Part shown: one piece after another, positions 43,093-52,445 of the stretch
How the letters are laid out: each line of letters opens with the position of its first letter
Numbering within the stretch: the first letter of the stretch is position 1
Origin: Mesorhizobium sp. M1C.F.Ca.ET.210.01.1.1
GTDB lineage: Bacteria > Pseudomonadota > Alphaproteobacteria > Rhizobiales > Rhizobiaceae
Length of the DNA stretch: 64,000 nt
Direction: 5' to 3'
Assembly: GCF_004791585.1 (NCBI RefSeq)
Contig: NZ_SRUU01000014.1
Span: forward strand, 1 to 64,000
Program-made: the position numbers and the translations under genes
Notes under the pieces: model-generated
Told to the model about the DNA's origin: nothing
Databases searched by the model: none
What the model saw: the letters and a program-made list of their open reading frames with translations, nothing else

Positions 43093-43515
43093 TCAGGCCC
43101 GGGCGTATCCGAATTCGCCGGCCGAGTAGGTGCCGTCGGCATCGGCTCGCTGGATGGCGTTCTTCAATAGCGTTGCGACCTCGTTGACGGCGTTGAGATG
43201 GGCGAGGATCGCCGCCTCGTTCTTCGCCAGCTTCTGGCGCAGCCGCGACAGCCCCTCGCGATGCTGCTCGAGGAATTCGATCTCATTGGCGCCCTTCAGG
43301 GCGCGCGTCAGTTCGTAGAGATAGCGGCTCTTGCGGGCATTCGAGGCCTTGAGGTCGTAGCCGGTCCCGCTGCGGATACCCGCCGTTTCCTCGTCCACCG
43401 CTTCCTCGATGCGGCCGATGATGGCGGCGAGGTTGCCGGGCCGCGCAGACGCGGTCGGCGCTTCCGTGGCGGTGGTCCGTGCGGGCAGATTGGAAAGGTC
43501 CGTTTGGTCGGCCAT
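43093..43515 (-). CDS. flgN: FlgN-like flagellar protein
   Basis: A 140-residue helical protein located between the rod-binding gene and a flagellar-operon membrane protein. The C-terminal two-thirds form a long coiled coil (NLAAIIGRIEEAVDEETAGI through KNEAAILAHLNAVNEVATLL), like FlgN-type chaperones for hook-associated proteins. The ending GTYSAGEFGYARA is shared by rhizobial homologs. The call rests on context and coiled-coil shape. It starts eight bases after the flgJ-like stop. Confidence 0.65.
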   Translation of the reverse strand: MADQTDLSNLPARTTATEAPTASARPGNLAAIIGRIEEAVDEETAGIRSGTGYDLKASNARKSRYLYELTRALKGANEIEFLEQHREGLSRLRQKLAKNEAAILAHLNAVNEVATLLKNAIQRADADGTYSAGEFGYARA

Positions 43516-43523
43516 GTAAGTCC

Positions 43524-44093
43524 CTAGATACTGATATCCGTTTTTATGGTTGTGTCGTCGCCCGTCATCGACCGGGCGGCCTTGCGCTCAAGCTCCTCGA
43601 TCATCGAGGTCGAAAGCCTGGTCTGCTGGTCGATCTCAGCTTTCTCCGGTCCGCCCCCAACAGGTCCGACCGGCACCTTGCGCTTGCCGTCCATATAGTG
43701 GTCGGCAAGCATTGATTTCGCGATGCCGATGCCGCCATGCGCGGCCATGACATCGGCCACCTTTTCCGCCAGCTGCGACTTCCACATGTCGCCGGCCAGC
43801 CCTTTGCCATAAACGCCTTCGGTGTCCTTGGGCATCATGTTCTGGATGAAAGTGGTCAGCACCATCGCCTCGAAGCGCTGGAATTTTTTGGCCGGATTTG
43901 CCGCTTCGGCTTTGTCCGCCGCGGCGCGCGAAAGCACCGAGCCGGCATCGACGGAGGCGGTCTGGTCGACCGAAAACGTACCCGAAGCCCCGCCGGTCCG
44001 CCTTGCAAGCGCCGCTCGCGCCGCCTCGACATCGGCCGGCTCCGCTGCGCGAGCGACGTCCATCACGATGTCGCTGGGGGGTGAAATCGCCAA
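43524..44093 (-). CDS. flgJ: rod-binding (FlgJ N-domain) flagellar protein
   Basis: A 189-residue protein of the FlgJ rod-capping type without the muramidase domain, as usual in Alphaproteobacteria. The core KKFQRFEAMVLTTFIQNMMP, GLAGDMWKSQLAEKVADVMA and GGIGIAKSMLADHYMDG covers about 70-140. It should assist rod assembly through peptidoglycan. The start is a TTG (44093) in a conserved opening AISPPSDIVMDVARAA; an ATG at 44063 is the alternative. Confidence 0.85.
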   Translation of the reverse strand: MAISPPSDIVMDVARAAEPADVEAARAALARRTGGASGTFSVDQTASVDAGSVLSRAAADKAEAANPAKKFQRFEAMVLTTFIQNMMPKDTEGVYGKGLAGDMWKSQLAEKVADVMAAHGGIGIAKSMLADHYMDGKRKVPVGPVGGGPEKAEIDQQTRLSTSMIEELERKAARSMTGDDTTIKTDISI

Positions 44094-44267
44094 GAAAGCA
44101 CTGCCTTTTGCCGGGTATTGTCAGTTGCACAATGACGCAACAAGCTTGTGGCAGGCTTACCAGGGGATTTGGGTCGTTCGTCCGCCGAGCGCACAGGTAC
44201 GGATCTGCGCCCTTGGCGTCAAAGTCCGGCAGGCGTTCGACAATCTCGATACCGCGCGAGTGTGGAA

Positions 44268-45794
44268 TCAAGCCATGGAAACCTCGCAGGCCAGCGCCTG
44301 AACGTCACGGCCGATGGCGGCAACGGCGACGATCTTGCCGTCCTTCTTGTAGCCAACCAGACAATCGCGATCGGCGATGCTTCCGTCGATTTCGACGGAG
44401 TCCCATGATCGGGCGTAGCCGACATAGCGGATCGATACGTCATAGTGCTCGCTCCAGAAGAACGGAACGCTTGAGAAGGGTTGCCGAAGGCCGAGCATGT
44501 TTTGCGCAGCGGTCTGCCCTTGGCGTTCTGCCACGACCCAATGCTCGACGCGCCGCGATTCAGTCGTGTTCAAGTCAAGCCACTGGGCGACGTCGCCAGC
44601 AGCGAATATGCCGGCCACGCTCGTCTCGAGGAACTCGTTCACGAGCACACCCTGGTCGATTGCGATACCCGCATCGGCGGCCAGCGAGACGCGTGGCTTC
44701 ACGCCGACGCCAACGACGACAAGATCGGCATCGATCACGCTGCCATCGCTCAACGCGACCGCCCCGGCGGTTATCCGTTCAGCCGTCGCGCCCAGATGGA
44801 AAACCACGCCGTGCTCTTCGTGCAGCGACCGGATGAATGCGCCGAGTTCCGATCCAAGGACTGCTTCGAGCGGATAGGCCTCCGGCGCGACAACATGGAC
44901 CGCGAGGCCGCGCCTGCGAAGGGCGGCCGCGACTTCCAGACCGATGAACCCCGCGCCAAGCAGTACCGCCGTCTTCGAGCTTTTTGCGTGCTCGATGACG
45001 GCACGGCTGTCGGCCAGCGACCGCAATGTGAAGACGTGGTCGCGATCGGCGCCGGCAATCGGCAGGCGAACCGGCTCTGCCCCTGTCGCCAGCAGAAGGC
45101 GGTCGAAGGGAAAAACCCGCCCGTCGTCCGCAATCACCGCCCGCGCGTCGACGTCGATGCGCTCACACGTCGTCCGCAACTGAAGATCGATCTTGTTGCG
45201 GGCGTAGAATTTTGGGCCGCGCAACGGAATCCATGCCTCCGGCGCCGTTCCGGCAAGATAGTCCTTGGAGAGGTTGGGGCGGTCGTAGGGCGCGTCATTG
45301 TCCGAACTGAGCATGGTGATTTCGCCGGCGAACCGGCTGCGGCGCAGCATTTCGGCGGCCGCGAACCCGGCGGCACCGCCACCCACAATGACGATGCGCT
45401 CCTGTTGGCCAGCCGCATCGGGCTGCGACGACGGTGTGGCCTCCTTGTCTGCCGGAGCCTTGCCAGTCACGAAGACACGATCGCCTCGGCGCTCCACACT
45501 CCATCGCTGCAGCGGGTCGAATGCGGGCGCGGCGAGTGCCTCGCCGGTACGGAGATTGAAGCAGGCATGGTGCCAGGGGCATCGAACCGTGTCGTAGACC
45601 ACGATCCCGTCGGCCAGCGGCCCGCCGTAGTGGGTGCACTTGCCTGCGACTGCCAGCACTTCCTCGCCGACGCGCGCCAGAAGCAGTGGCTCCTCGCCGA
45701 CATGTCCCCCAAGCAGCCCCCTGTCGCCAAATGCGGCAATCGGCACTCCGACCGCGAAGTCGGGGCCCATATCAGGATTTTTCTGCGCGGCCAT
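44268..45794 (-). CDS. Rieske-type ferredoxin fused to FAD/NAD-dependent reductase (AIF-like)
   Basis: A 508-residue redox protein. The N-terminal Rieske domain (about 10-115) binds [2Fe-2S] through Cys53, His55, Cys72 and His75 (KCTHYGGPL and CPWHHACFN). Then a pyridine-nucleotide disulphide reductase: FAD motif IVIVGGGAAGFAAAEML, NAD motif AVLLGAGFIGLEVAAALRRR and GIFAAGDVAQWLD, ending in a reductase C-terminal domain (about 425-505). Likely an electron-transfer reductase with unknown partner. The ATG at 45794 follows AAGGAGA. It interrupts the flagellar operon in the same direction. Confidence 0.92.
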   Translation of the reverse strand: MAAQKNPDMGPDFAVGVPIAAFGDRGLLGGHVGEEPLLLARVGEEVLAVAGKCTHYGGPLADGIVVYDTVRCPWHHACFNLRTGEALAAPAFDPLQRWSVERRGDRVFVTGKAPADKEATPSSQPDAAGQQERIVIVGGGAAGFAAAEMLRRSRFAGEITMLSSDNDAPYDRPNLSKDYLAGTAPEAWIPLRGPKFYARNKIDLQLRTTCERIDVDARAVIADDGRVFPFDRLLLATGAEPVRLPIAGADRDHVFTLRSLADSRAVIEHAKSSKTAVLLGAGFIGLEVAAALRRRGLAVHVVAPEAYPLEAVLGSELGAFIRSLHEEHGVVFHLGATAERITAGAVALSDGSVIDADLVVVGVGVKPRVSLAADAGIAIDQGVLVNEFLETSVAGIFAAGDVAQWLDLNTTESRRVEHWVVAERQGQTAAQNMLGLRQPFSSVPFFWSEHYDVSIRYVGYARSWDSVEIDGSIADRDCLVGYKKDGKIVAVAAIGRDVQALACEVSMA

Positions 45795-45968
45795 TGGTGG
45801 CTCTCCTTCGGAACGTTTGCCGACGATCCATCCATTCGGGCGTCGGACCCAGAATTGACGCCGCGCCAGCCAAAAGGTTCCTGAGATTGATGGCCGGCGC
45901 GATCGTTGTCGCATCGCCGCGCGATGCTTGCAGACATCAGCATCGGGTCGAGCGCGGAATTCCGGACG

Positions 45969-46352
45969 CTATTCGTCCCGCCGCTTCTGCGTGATCAGGT
46001 CGAGCCGCTCGCGGTCGGAGCGTTCGCGCTCGTCGCGGCGGCGCACATCCTTGTAGGCGCGCTCGACCATGTTGGTGCGCGCCGTCGCGGTGGCGATCAG
46101 GGCCGCCTCTTGCCGGGCGTTCTCAAGGTTCTGTTCCCGCTGGCCAAGCGCATCGGCGATGCGGCGATGGTAGAGTTCCGGGAACAGGCTGGCGAGCGAG
46201 TTGCCGGTGTCGAAATGCTCGATGAGTTCCCTGGCCTCCGTCTCGGCGGCAGCCGCCGCCGAGAGAAAGCCGGCATGGCGGGTTTCGTGCAGCGCCTTCA
46301 ATTGCTCCTGCACCTTGACCAGCTTCTTCAGGCGGTCCTTGCGCGTGGTCAT
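45969..46352 (-). CDS. FliJ-like coiled-coil flagellar protein
   Basis: A 127-residue, highly charged helical protein (TRKDRLKKLVKVQEQLKALH through ERSDRERLDLI) with continuous coiled coil. Location right behind fliR, five bases from its stop, and length fit the FliJ-like protein of rhizobial flagellar operons, which should interact with the export ATPase. No conserved motif allows a firm name. Ribosome site GAGGTAGG. Confidence 0.68.
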   Translation of the reverse strand: MTTRKDRLKKLVKVQEQLKALHETRHAGFLSAAAAAETEARELIEHFDTGNSLASLFPELYHRRIADALGQREQNLENARQEAALIATATARTNMVERAYKDVRRRDERERSDRERLDLITQKRRDE

Positions 46353-46357
46353 GACGC

Positions 46358-47110
46358 CTACCTCGTCAGCGTCAGGTCGACGAAGCCGTCGGCGAACAGC
46401 GACAGCAAGGTGCCGATGGCGAAGTAGAAGATGATCAGGCCGCCAGCGATGACGAAGGGCAGCGAGATGAAATAGACCGGGATCTGCGGCGTCAGCTTGT
46501 TGACGAAGCCGATCGTCAAATTGACCAGGATGGCATAGGCGACGAACGGGCTGCCGAGCCGGATGACCAGGAAGAAGGCATCCGACACCGTGTCGGTGAC
46601 GTCGACAAGCGCTGCCTGCGGGTTGAAGAACACGTTGACCGGAGCGACCGTGTAGGAGGCGACTAGCGCGCGCACGATTTCATGGTCGAAATCGAAGACG
46701 AAAAGCAGAAGCAGCGCCGAGAACGAGATGATGGCGGCAAGTGCTGCCTGCGGCTCGGGTTCCTCGATCGCGGGCCCGCCCGAGCCGCCATAGCCGATCA
46801 GCATAGCGATGGCCGAGCCCATGAAGCGCAGCGCTTCCATGTAGAGCCTGGTCATGGCGCCGATCAGCCCGCCGACCAGAAGCTCGGAGACGATCATCGG
46901 CGCCAGGACCTGCGGGCGCGGGTCGACATAGGGGTAGATGCGATCCCACAGGAAAGCAAGCAGGCCGCCGGTCGCCGCAATCGACACGAACAGCCGGACC
47001 TGGAGAGGCACGCGGGCGCTCGACAGGCCGGGCATCAGCATGAAGCAGGCGCCGATGCGGCAGAAGGCAAGGAAGGCGGCGATGACGACGCCTTGCGAGA
47101 GCGCGTTCAC
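46358..47110 (-). CDS. fliR: flagellar biosynthesis protein FliR
   Basis: A 250-residue inner-membrane component of the flagellar type III export gate, with six hydrophobic helices. Landmarks are [20 protein letters not shown] at the N-terminus, [19 protein letters not shown] and [20 protein letters not shown]. The GTG start overlaps the flhA stop (GTGA), a standard translational coupling. It is the normal partner of FlhA, FliP and FliQ. Confidence 0.95.
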   Translation of the reverse strand: MNALSQGVVIAAFLAFCRIGACFMLMPGLSSARVPLQVRLFVSIAATGGLLAFLWDRIYPYVDPRPQVLAPMIVSELLVGGLIGAMTRLYMEALRFMGSAIAMLIGYGGSGGPAIEEPEPQAALAAIISFSALLLLFVFDFDHEIVRALVASYTVAPVNVFFNPQAALVDVTDTVSDAFFLVIRLGSPFVAYAILVNLTIGFVNKLTPQIPVYFISLPFVIAGGLIIFYFAIGTLLSLFADGFVDLTLTR

Positions 47111-49194
47111 GAGATCGTTCCGAGCACCTTGATCTCGACACCCTTGGCGATCTCGACATGGGAGAGAACGGGAAGCGTGGTGAACAGCCGCTCGATGATC
47201 ATGCGCACATAGGGGCGGGCGTCGGGCGCTGTGACGAGCACGAAGCGCTCGCCGGCCTCGAGATGCTTGCGGATCGCCTTGGTCGCATCCTGGCCGAACT
47301 CCTCGAGCTGGCGCGGATCGATGTCGAACTCGCGCACCTCGCCCTTGGCGTCGCGCTTGAGGCTCTGGTGGAAGGCGAGGTCCCAGCGGTTGCCGAGGCG
47401 CAGCACCTTGAGCATGCCGCCTTCGGACAGATCGCCGCAGATCTGCTGCGCCATGCGGATGCGGACATGCTCGACGATCTGCTCGGTGCGGCGCACATGC
47501 GGCGCGATCTCGGCGATGGCCTCGATGATCAGATGCAGGTTGCGGATCGAGACGCGTTCGGCAAGCAGGAGCTTCAGCACCGCCTGCAGGCCCGGATAGG
47601 AGATGTGCGAGGTGCAGATCTCGTCGGCAAGCTTGCGGTATTCGGGGTCCAGCCGTTCCAGCAGCGCCTTCATGTCCTTGTAGGAGAGAAGCTGCGGCAG
47701 GTTGTTGCGGATGACCTCGGAGAGGTGGGTGAGCAGCACCGACATGTTGTCGGCGAAGGTGTAGTTCTCGCGCTTCAGGTCCTCTGCGAAAGTCTCCAGC
47801 ACCGAATAGGCGCGCATGCCGAAGGCCGGCTCGCGGATCTCCTCGCCGGGGATGTCGGGCACGCCGCGCGTGCCGAGCAGGACCATCACCTCGCCGACGC
47901 GCATCTGGTATTCGGCAACGACGGTGCCGTGGACCTTAATCTGATAGCTCTTGGGCGGAATGGCGAAGTCGTCGGCGACGCGCACCTCCGGCACCACGAA
48001 GCCGTATTGCTGGGCGAATTTCTTGCGCATCTTCGACATGCGGAACACCAGTTCCTGATGCGCGACCAGCAGCCGGGTCGAAAGCTGCTTGCCGATCAGG
48101 AGCTCGATCTCGGCGGTGGCCAAAGATGCCTTGACCGAGTTCTTCTCTTCCTCCGCCTTGTTCGCCTTCTCCTGGTTCTTCAGAGCCTCCGCGGCGGCAA
48201 GCTCGCGGTTGTGGCGCAGCGGGATGACGTAGCCGAGGCCGGCCATGGCGCCGGCGAGCGCAAAGAAGGGAAAGAGCGGCAGGCCGGGCATCAGGCCGAG
48301 GATGACCAGCAGGGAGGCCGCGACATAGAGCGCGCGCGGATGCGCGCCGAGCTGGCCGAACACCGCCTGGTTGGCCGAGCCGCGGGTGCCGCCCTTGGAG
48401 ACGAGCATGCCGGCGGCGAGCGAGACGATGAGCGCCGGGATCTGGGTGACGAGGCCGTCGCCGACCGACAGCTTGATGAAGACGTCGGCCGCCTGGCCGA
48501 GTCCCATGCCGTGCCGCAGATAGCCGATGGCTATGCCGCCGACGATGTTGATGGCGGTGATGATGAGGCCGGCGATGGCGTCGCCGCGGACGAATTTCGA
48601 GGCGCCGTCCATGGAGCCGAAGAAGGAGGATTCCTCCTCCAGCTCGCGGCGGCGGAGCTGCGCGGTCTTCTCGTCGATCATGCCGGCGGAAAGGTCGGCA
48701 TCGATCGACATCTGCTTGCCGGGAATGGCGTCGAGAGTGAAGCGCGCGCCGACCTCGGCGATGCGGGTAGCGCCCTTGGTGATGACGATGAAGTTCACCA
48801 CGATCAGGATCATGAAGACGATCAGGCCGATGACGAAATCGCTCGACATCACCAGCTTCGAGAAGCCCGAGATGACGTAGCCGGCCGCATGCGTGCCCTC
48901 ATTACCGTGCGACAGGATCATGCGCGTGGTGGCGATGTTGAGCGACAGCCGCAGCATCGTGGCGATAAGCAGCACCGTCGGGAAGGAGGAGAAATCCAGC
49001 GGCCGCTGGATCCAGAGCGCCACCATCAGGATCAGCACCGACAGCGCGATCGAGAAGGCAAGACCGATATCGATGAGGAAGGCAGGGATCGGCAGGAACA
49101 GCACCGCCAGGATGACGACGATGCCCAGCGCGAAGAAGACGTCGCGGCCGTTCTTGGCCACCACGCCGGACGGGATTGTTTCGCTGATTGCCAT
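47107..49194 (-). CDS. flhA: flagellar biosynthesis protein FlhA
   Basis: A 695-residue export-gate protein: eight transmembrane helices in the first about 330 residues (FHIPEP-equivalent region around [39 protein letters not shown]) and a cytoplasmic ring domain (about 350-695, [35 protein letters not shown]). The ATG at 49194 follows GAGGA; the frame stays open to 49254. It heads the second flagellar block and needs its own promoter, since fliQ is 12.7 kb upstream. Confidence 0.96.
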   Translation of the reverse strand: MAISETIPSGVVAKNGRDVFFALGIVVILAVLFLPIPAFLIDIGLAFSIALSVLILMVALWIQRPLDFSSFPTVLLIATMLRLSLNIATTRMILSHGNEGTHAAGYVISGFSKLVMSSDFVIGLIVFMILIVVNFIVITKGATRIAEVGARFTLDAIPGKQMSIDADLSAGMIDEKTAQLRRRELEEESSFFGSMDGASKFVRGDAIAGLIITAINIVGGIAIGYLRHGMGLGQAADVFIKLSVGDGLVTQIPALIVSLAAGMLVSKGGTRGSANQAVFGQLGAHPRALYVAASLLVILGLMPGLPLFPFFALAGAMAGLGYVIPLRHNRELAAAEALKNQEKANKAEEEKNSVKASLATAEIELLIGKQLSTRLLVAHQELVFRMSKMRKKFAQQYGFVVPEVRVADDFAIPPKSYQIKVHGTVVAEYQMRVGEVMVLLGTRGVPDIPGEEIREPAFGMRAYSVLETFAEDLKRENYTFADNMSVLLTHLSEVIRNNLPQLLSYKDMKALLERLDPEYRKLADEICTSHISYPGLQAVLKLLLAERVSIRNLHLIIEAIAEIAPHVRRTEQIVEHVRIRMAQQICGDLSEGGMLKVLRLGNRWDLAFHQSLKRDAKGEVREFDIDPRQLEEFGQDATKAIRKHLEAGERFVLVTAPDARPYVRMIIERLFTTLPVLSHVEIAKGVEIKVLGTIS

Positions 49195-49318
49195 ATCGTC
49201 CTCAATTCCAGAGCCCACCGCATACAGGGCAGGCCCCTGACCGTAACCGGCCAAGCTTGCGCGAGGGTGGGAGAGGGGCTACGGGAACTTATCCCGGCCC
49301 TGACGAACGGAAAAACAG

Positions 49319-49618
49319 ATGCTCCTGATCATCGGCACCGTTCGACTGCCGCACGATAGATTCGGGCAGGCCAAGCCAGCCATGGAGCGGATGATCTCGG
49401 CGAGCCGCGCCGAAGCCGGCTGCCTCGAATATTCCTATGCGCAGGATGTGCTCGATCCCGGCTTGATCCGTGTTTGCGAAGTCTGGAGCGACCGCGCCGC
49501 GCTCGATGCGCATTTCAAGTCGGCGCATATCGCCGAATGGCGCGCGAGCTGGGCGGAGCTCGGCATCGGAGATCGGAACCTCATGCTCTACGAAGCGGGC
49601 AAGGGTACCGCGACCTAA
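49319..49618 (+). CDS. antibiotic biosynthesis monooxygenase (ABM) family protein
   Basis: A 99-residue dimeric alpha-beta barrel protein. Typical pattern: LIIGTVRLPHDRFGQAKPAM, ASRAEAGCLEYSYAQDVLDP, VCEVWSDRAALDAHFKSAHI and a final strand. Members include quinol monooxygenases (YgiN) and heme-degrading enzymes; the substrate is not clear. It is divergent from flhA and begins the plus-strand half of the inserted block. Confidence 0.85.
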   Translation: MLLIIGTVRLPHDRFGQAKPAMERMISASRAEAGCLEYSYAQDVLDPGLIRVCEVWSDRAALDAHFKSAHIAEWRASWAELGIGDRNLMLYEAGKGTAT

Positions 49619-49735
49619 CCGGCTGCGTCCGCTGTCGCGACCCCGACCAGCACGCCGAATTCCGCCTGACGGCGTGAGTGATCGAAACCGCGCCAAAATG
49701 GCGCCACAAGCGGGCGGCATTGCGGTTGCCACGCA

Positions 49736-51577
49736 ATGCCGCCGGGCGTATCAGGCACGGCAGCTTCCATCCCCGCATACCGGCGAGCCGCTCCGTTGCC
49801 TGCCAGAAACGAACCGCAAGTCTACGCCCGCAGGCTTCGGGCGGTCCTGATCAATTCCATCCCCGTGCTCGAGGCGCGCGGCATCGTCATCGTGCTGATG
49901 GCGGGTGTGGTCGGCGCGATTGCGGGCGCGCTGGTCACCGGCATGAGCGCGCTTGTGCAAGGCATGCACTTCCTGCTCTTCGACGTGCAGCCGGGCGGGC
50001 GGCTTTCGGCGATGTTTTCGCTCGCCAATCCGGGGCAGGCGATGTTTCCGGCCATCGGCGGCCTGCTGCTCGGCCTTTCGGTGATCTGGCTAAGGAAGCG
50101 GAAGTTCCGAACGCCGGTCGACCCGATCGAGGCCAACGCGCTCTATGGCGGGCGCATGTCGCTCACCGATACGTTCATCATCGTCGGCCAGACCATGATC
50201 TCCAGCGGCTTCGGCGCTTCGGTCGGGCTGGAAGCCGGCTACACACAGATCGGTTCGGGCATCGCCTCGCGGCTGGCGCGCGCCTTCCGGCTGCGCCGCA
50301 ACGACGTCCGTATCCTGGTCGGCTGCGGTGCGGCCGGCGCGATCGCGGCCGCCTTCGACGCGCCGCTGACCGGCGCCTTCTACGGCTTCGAGCTGGTCAT
50401 CGGCATCTACTCCGTCGCCAATGTCGCGCCGGTCATGACGGCGGCGATCTCGGCCTCACTGACGGCGGAAGTGTTCGGCGGCGTGCCCTTTCCACTGGAG
50501 CTTTCCGGCCTGCCGACGCTGACCGCCAGCGAGTACGTGCCGTTCCTGCTGCTGGGACTCCTCGGCGGGGCCGCGTCCATCGCGATCATGCATCTGGTGA
50601 GCATTGTCGAGCGCATCTTTGTGCGGCTGGCGATCGACGCTTCGCTCAGGCCTCTCGTCGGCGGCATCGTTGTCGGGCTGCTGGGGCTGGTCACGCCGCA
50701 GGTGCTTTCCAGCGGGCATGGCGCGCTGCATCGCGAGTTCGCCATGAACTACGCGCTTCCCGTGGTGGCCAGCGTCTTCGTGCTGAAGCTCGCCGCCTCG
50801 GCGATCTCGCTCGGCTCCGGTTTTCGCGGCGGCCTGTTCTTTGCCTCGCTGTTCCTGGGCGCGCTCCTCGGCAAGGTCTTTGCCGGCGTCATGGCCATTA
50901 CCGCGCCATCGACAGGCATCGATCCGGCGGTCGCCGCCGTGGTCGGCATGACCTCGCTTGCCGTCGGTGTCGTGGGCGGTCCGCTGACCATGACTTTTCT
51001 CGCGCTGGAATCGACCCGCGACCTGACGCTGACCGGTGTGGTGCTGGCGGCTTCGATCATGTCGGCGATCCTGGTGCGCGAGACCTTCGGCTACTCCTTT
51101 TCGACCTGGCGCTTCCATCTGCGCGGCGAAACGATCCGCAGCGCCCACGACGTCGGCTGGATGCGCAGCCTCACCGTCGGCTCTATGATGCGCAAGGACG
51201 TCCGCACCATCGATGCCGCGACGACCCTGGCCGAGTTCCGCAGGGAAATCCCGCTCGGCTCCGCGCAGCGCGTCATCGCCGTCGAACAGGGCCAGCACTA
51301 TGTCGGTGTGCTGCTCGTTGCCGAACTGCACAGCGACCTCTCCGACGGCGAAACCCTGGTGCAGGCGCTCGCCCAGTTCAAGGATGCGGTGCTGGTGCCG
51401 TCGATGAACGTGCAGACCGCCGCCGAGACTTTTCAGCGCGCCGGCGCGGAAGAACTGGCTGTCGTTGAGGATTTCGACGACCGGATCGTCCTCGGCCTGC
51501 TCACCGAAAGCCACCTGATGCGGCGCTACGCCGAGGAGCTCGACAAGGCGCGCCGGGACCTGTCCTGCGAAGGGTAG
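49736..51577 (+). CDS. ClC-family chloride channel/antiporter with C-terminal CBS region
   Basis: A 613-residue membrane protein. About ten transmembrane helices lie in residues 40-455, with the anion-path motifs ISSGFGASVGLEAGYTQIGS (gating-type Glu in GLEAG), AAGAIAAAFDAPLTGAFYG and GSGFRGGLFFASLFLGA. The C-terminal about 120 residues (SMMRKDVRTIDAATTLAEF, LGLLTESHLMRRYAEEL) form a paired CBS region for nucleotide sensing. Start is uncertain; the ATG at 49736 is used, with no clear ribosome site. Confidence 0.9.
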   Translation: MPPGVSGTAASIPAYRRAAPLPARNEPQVYARRLRAVLINSIPVLEARGIVIVLMAGVVGAIAGALVTGMSALVQGMHFLLFDVQPGGRLSAMFSLANPGQAMFPAIGGLLLGLSVIWLRKRKFRTPVDPIEANALYGGRMSLTDTFIIVGQTMISSGFGASVGLEAGYTQIGSGIASRLARAFRLRRNDVRILVGCGAAGAIAAAFDAPLTGAFYGFELVIGIYSVANVAPVMTAAISASLTAEVFGGVPFPLELSGLPTLTASEYVPFLLLGLLGGAASIAIMHLVSIVERIFVRLAIDASLRPLVGGIVVGLLGLVTPQVLSSGHGALHREFAMNYALPVVASVFVLKLAASAISLGSGFRGGLFFASLFLGALLGKVFAGVMAITAPSTGIDPAVAAVVGMTSLAVGVVGGPLTMTFLALESTRDLTLTGVVLAASIMSAILVRETFGYSFSTWRFHLRGETIRSAHDVGWMRSLTVGSMMRKDVRTIDAATTLAEFRREIPLGSAQRVIAVEQGQHYVGVLLVAELHSDLSDGETLVQALAQFKDAVLVPSMNVQTAAETFQRAGAEELAVVEDFDDRIVLGLLTESHLMRRYAEELDKARRDLSCEG

Positions 51578-51589
51578 CGGGACTGCTCC

Positions 51590-51616
51590 GAGCGTAGCTT
51601 GTCGATCGGACGCCGC
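51590..51616. repeat. partial family D repeat
   Basis: It shares the 13-mer GAGCGTAGCTTGT with the repeat cluster at 12721-12812 and continues with CGGACGC, which fits the other arm. It lies 12 bases past the ClC stop. Confidence 0.45.
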
Positions 51617-51696
51617 GCCTTTCTCCTGCGGATACCCCCAAACTTGCAGCCTGGCCCAAATACTGGCGCGGGCCTGGCGCCACGCGCGGCTTGTCA

Positions 51697-51717
51697 ACTG
51701 TACAGTGGTACTGTACA
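51697..51717. promoter_or_regulatory. candidate operator of the XRE-cupin regulator
   Basis: The octamer ACTGTACA occurs at 51697-51704 and 51710-51717 (13-bp period). The first is part of a perfect 10-bp palindrome ACTGTACAGT, and TGTACA itself is palindromic. It is 24 bases before the regulator start, an ideal autoregulation position. Confidence 0.6.
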
Positions 51718-51741
51718 AAGTGTTAAGTGGAGGAAAACGGG

Positions 51742-52407
51742 ATGCCCAAGGCTTCCGACAACGGTGAGGTTCAGGCGGCGAACGGCGCAAGCTCGGCCGC
51801 GGCCCACGCGCAACAGGTGCTGGGCGCGCGTCTCAAGGGCCTTCGCCTTGCGCGCAGGCTGTCCCTGCGCGATCTCGCGGAGGCGACCGGCACGAGCGCC
51901 AGCTTCATCAGCCAGCTCGAACGCGGCCTGACCGGGGCCAGCACCGCCTCGCTCAACCAGATAGCCTCGGCGCTGGGCGTAAGCGTGGCGATGCTGTTCG
52001 AGGAAAGCAGGGCGCAGAGTCATGGTGTGCTCCGGCGCAGCGAGCGGCCAAGCCTTCCGCCGAGTGATGGCTGCCGCAAGATGCTGCTGTCGCGTCCGCC
52101 GCTGAGCGACATGGAAGTCTATGTCGGCGAGTTCGATATCGGCGGCTCGACCGGCTCCGCGCTCTACACGCATGGCGACGCGCACGAGATGCTCGTCGTC
52201 CTTCGCGGCATCGTCGAGGTCTCTCTCGGCGATGCACGCCACGTCCTCGAAGAGGGCGACAGCATCGAATACGCGACATCGACATCACATCGCAGCGAGA
52301 ACATCGGCAGCGGCCGGGCCGAGGTGATGTGGATCATCGCGCCGCCGACATCGGCGCGCGCCGAGCTCGATCAATACACGACCTGGAAGCCGCCCGCGGC
52401 CAGGTAG
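51742..52407 (+). CDS. XRE-family regulator with C-terminal cupin domain
   Basis: A 221-residue regulator with an N-terminal XRE helix-turn-helix (about 26-85, LRDLAEATGTSASFISQLE) and a cupin sensor (about 120-205, GEFDIGGSTGSALYTHGDAH, EEGDSIEYATSTSHR). This architecture is that of PuuR-like repressors of polyamine or amino-acid uptake genes. The ATG at 51742 is nine bases after GGAGG; a GTG 15 bases upstream is possible. It heads a run of plus-strand genes for an ABC importer and an oxidase, its likely regulon. Confidence 0.92.
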   Translation: MPKASDNGEVQAANGASSAAAHAQQVLGARLKGLRLARRLSLRDLAEATGTSASFISQLERGLTGASTASLNQIASALGVSVAMLFEESRAQSHGVLRRSERPSLPPSDGCRKMLLSRPPLSDMEVYVGEFDIGGSTGSALYTHGDAHEMLVVLRGIVEVSLGDARHVLEEGDSIEYATSTSHRSENIGSGRAEVMWIIAPPTSARAELDQYTTWKPPAAR

Positions 52408-52445
52408 TCCGACCAAACGCGGGCCTCAATGGGAGAGTTACAGTC

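Noticed and set aside
47158..49359. A 733-codon plus-strand open frame opposite flhA
   Set aside because: The minus strand encodes a complete FlhA of normal length; the plus frame is His/Asp/Glu-rich shadow sequence.
49678..51468. A 596-codon plus-strand frame overlapping the ClC gene
   Set aside because: It is the alternative frame of the ClC gene; the accepted frame has all membrane helices and ClC motifs.
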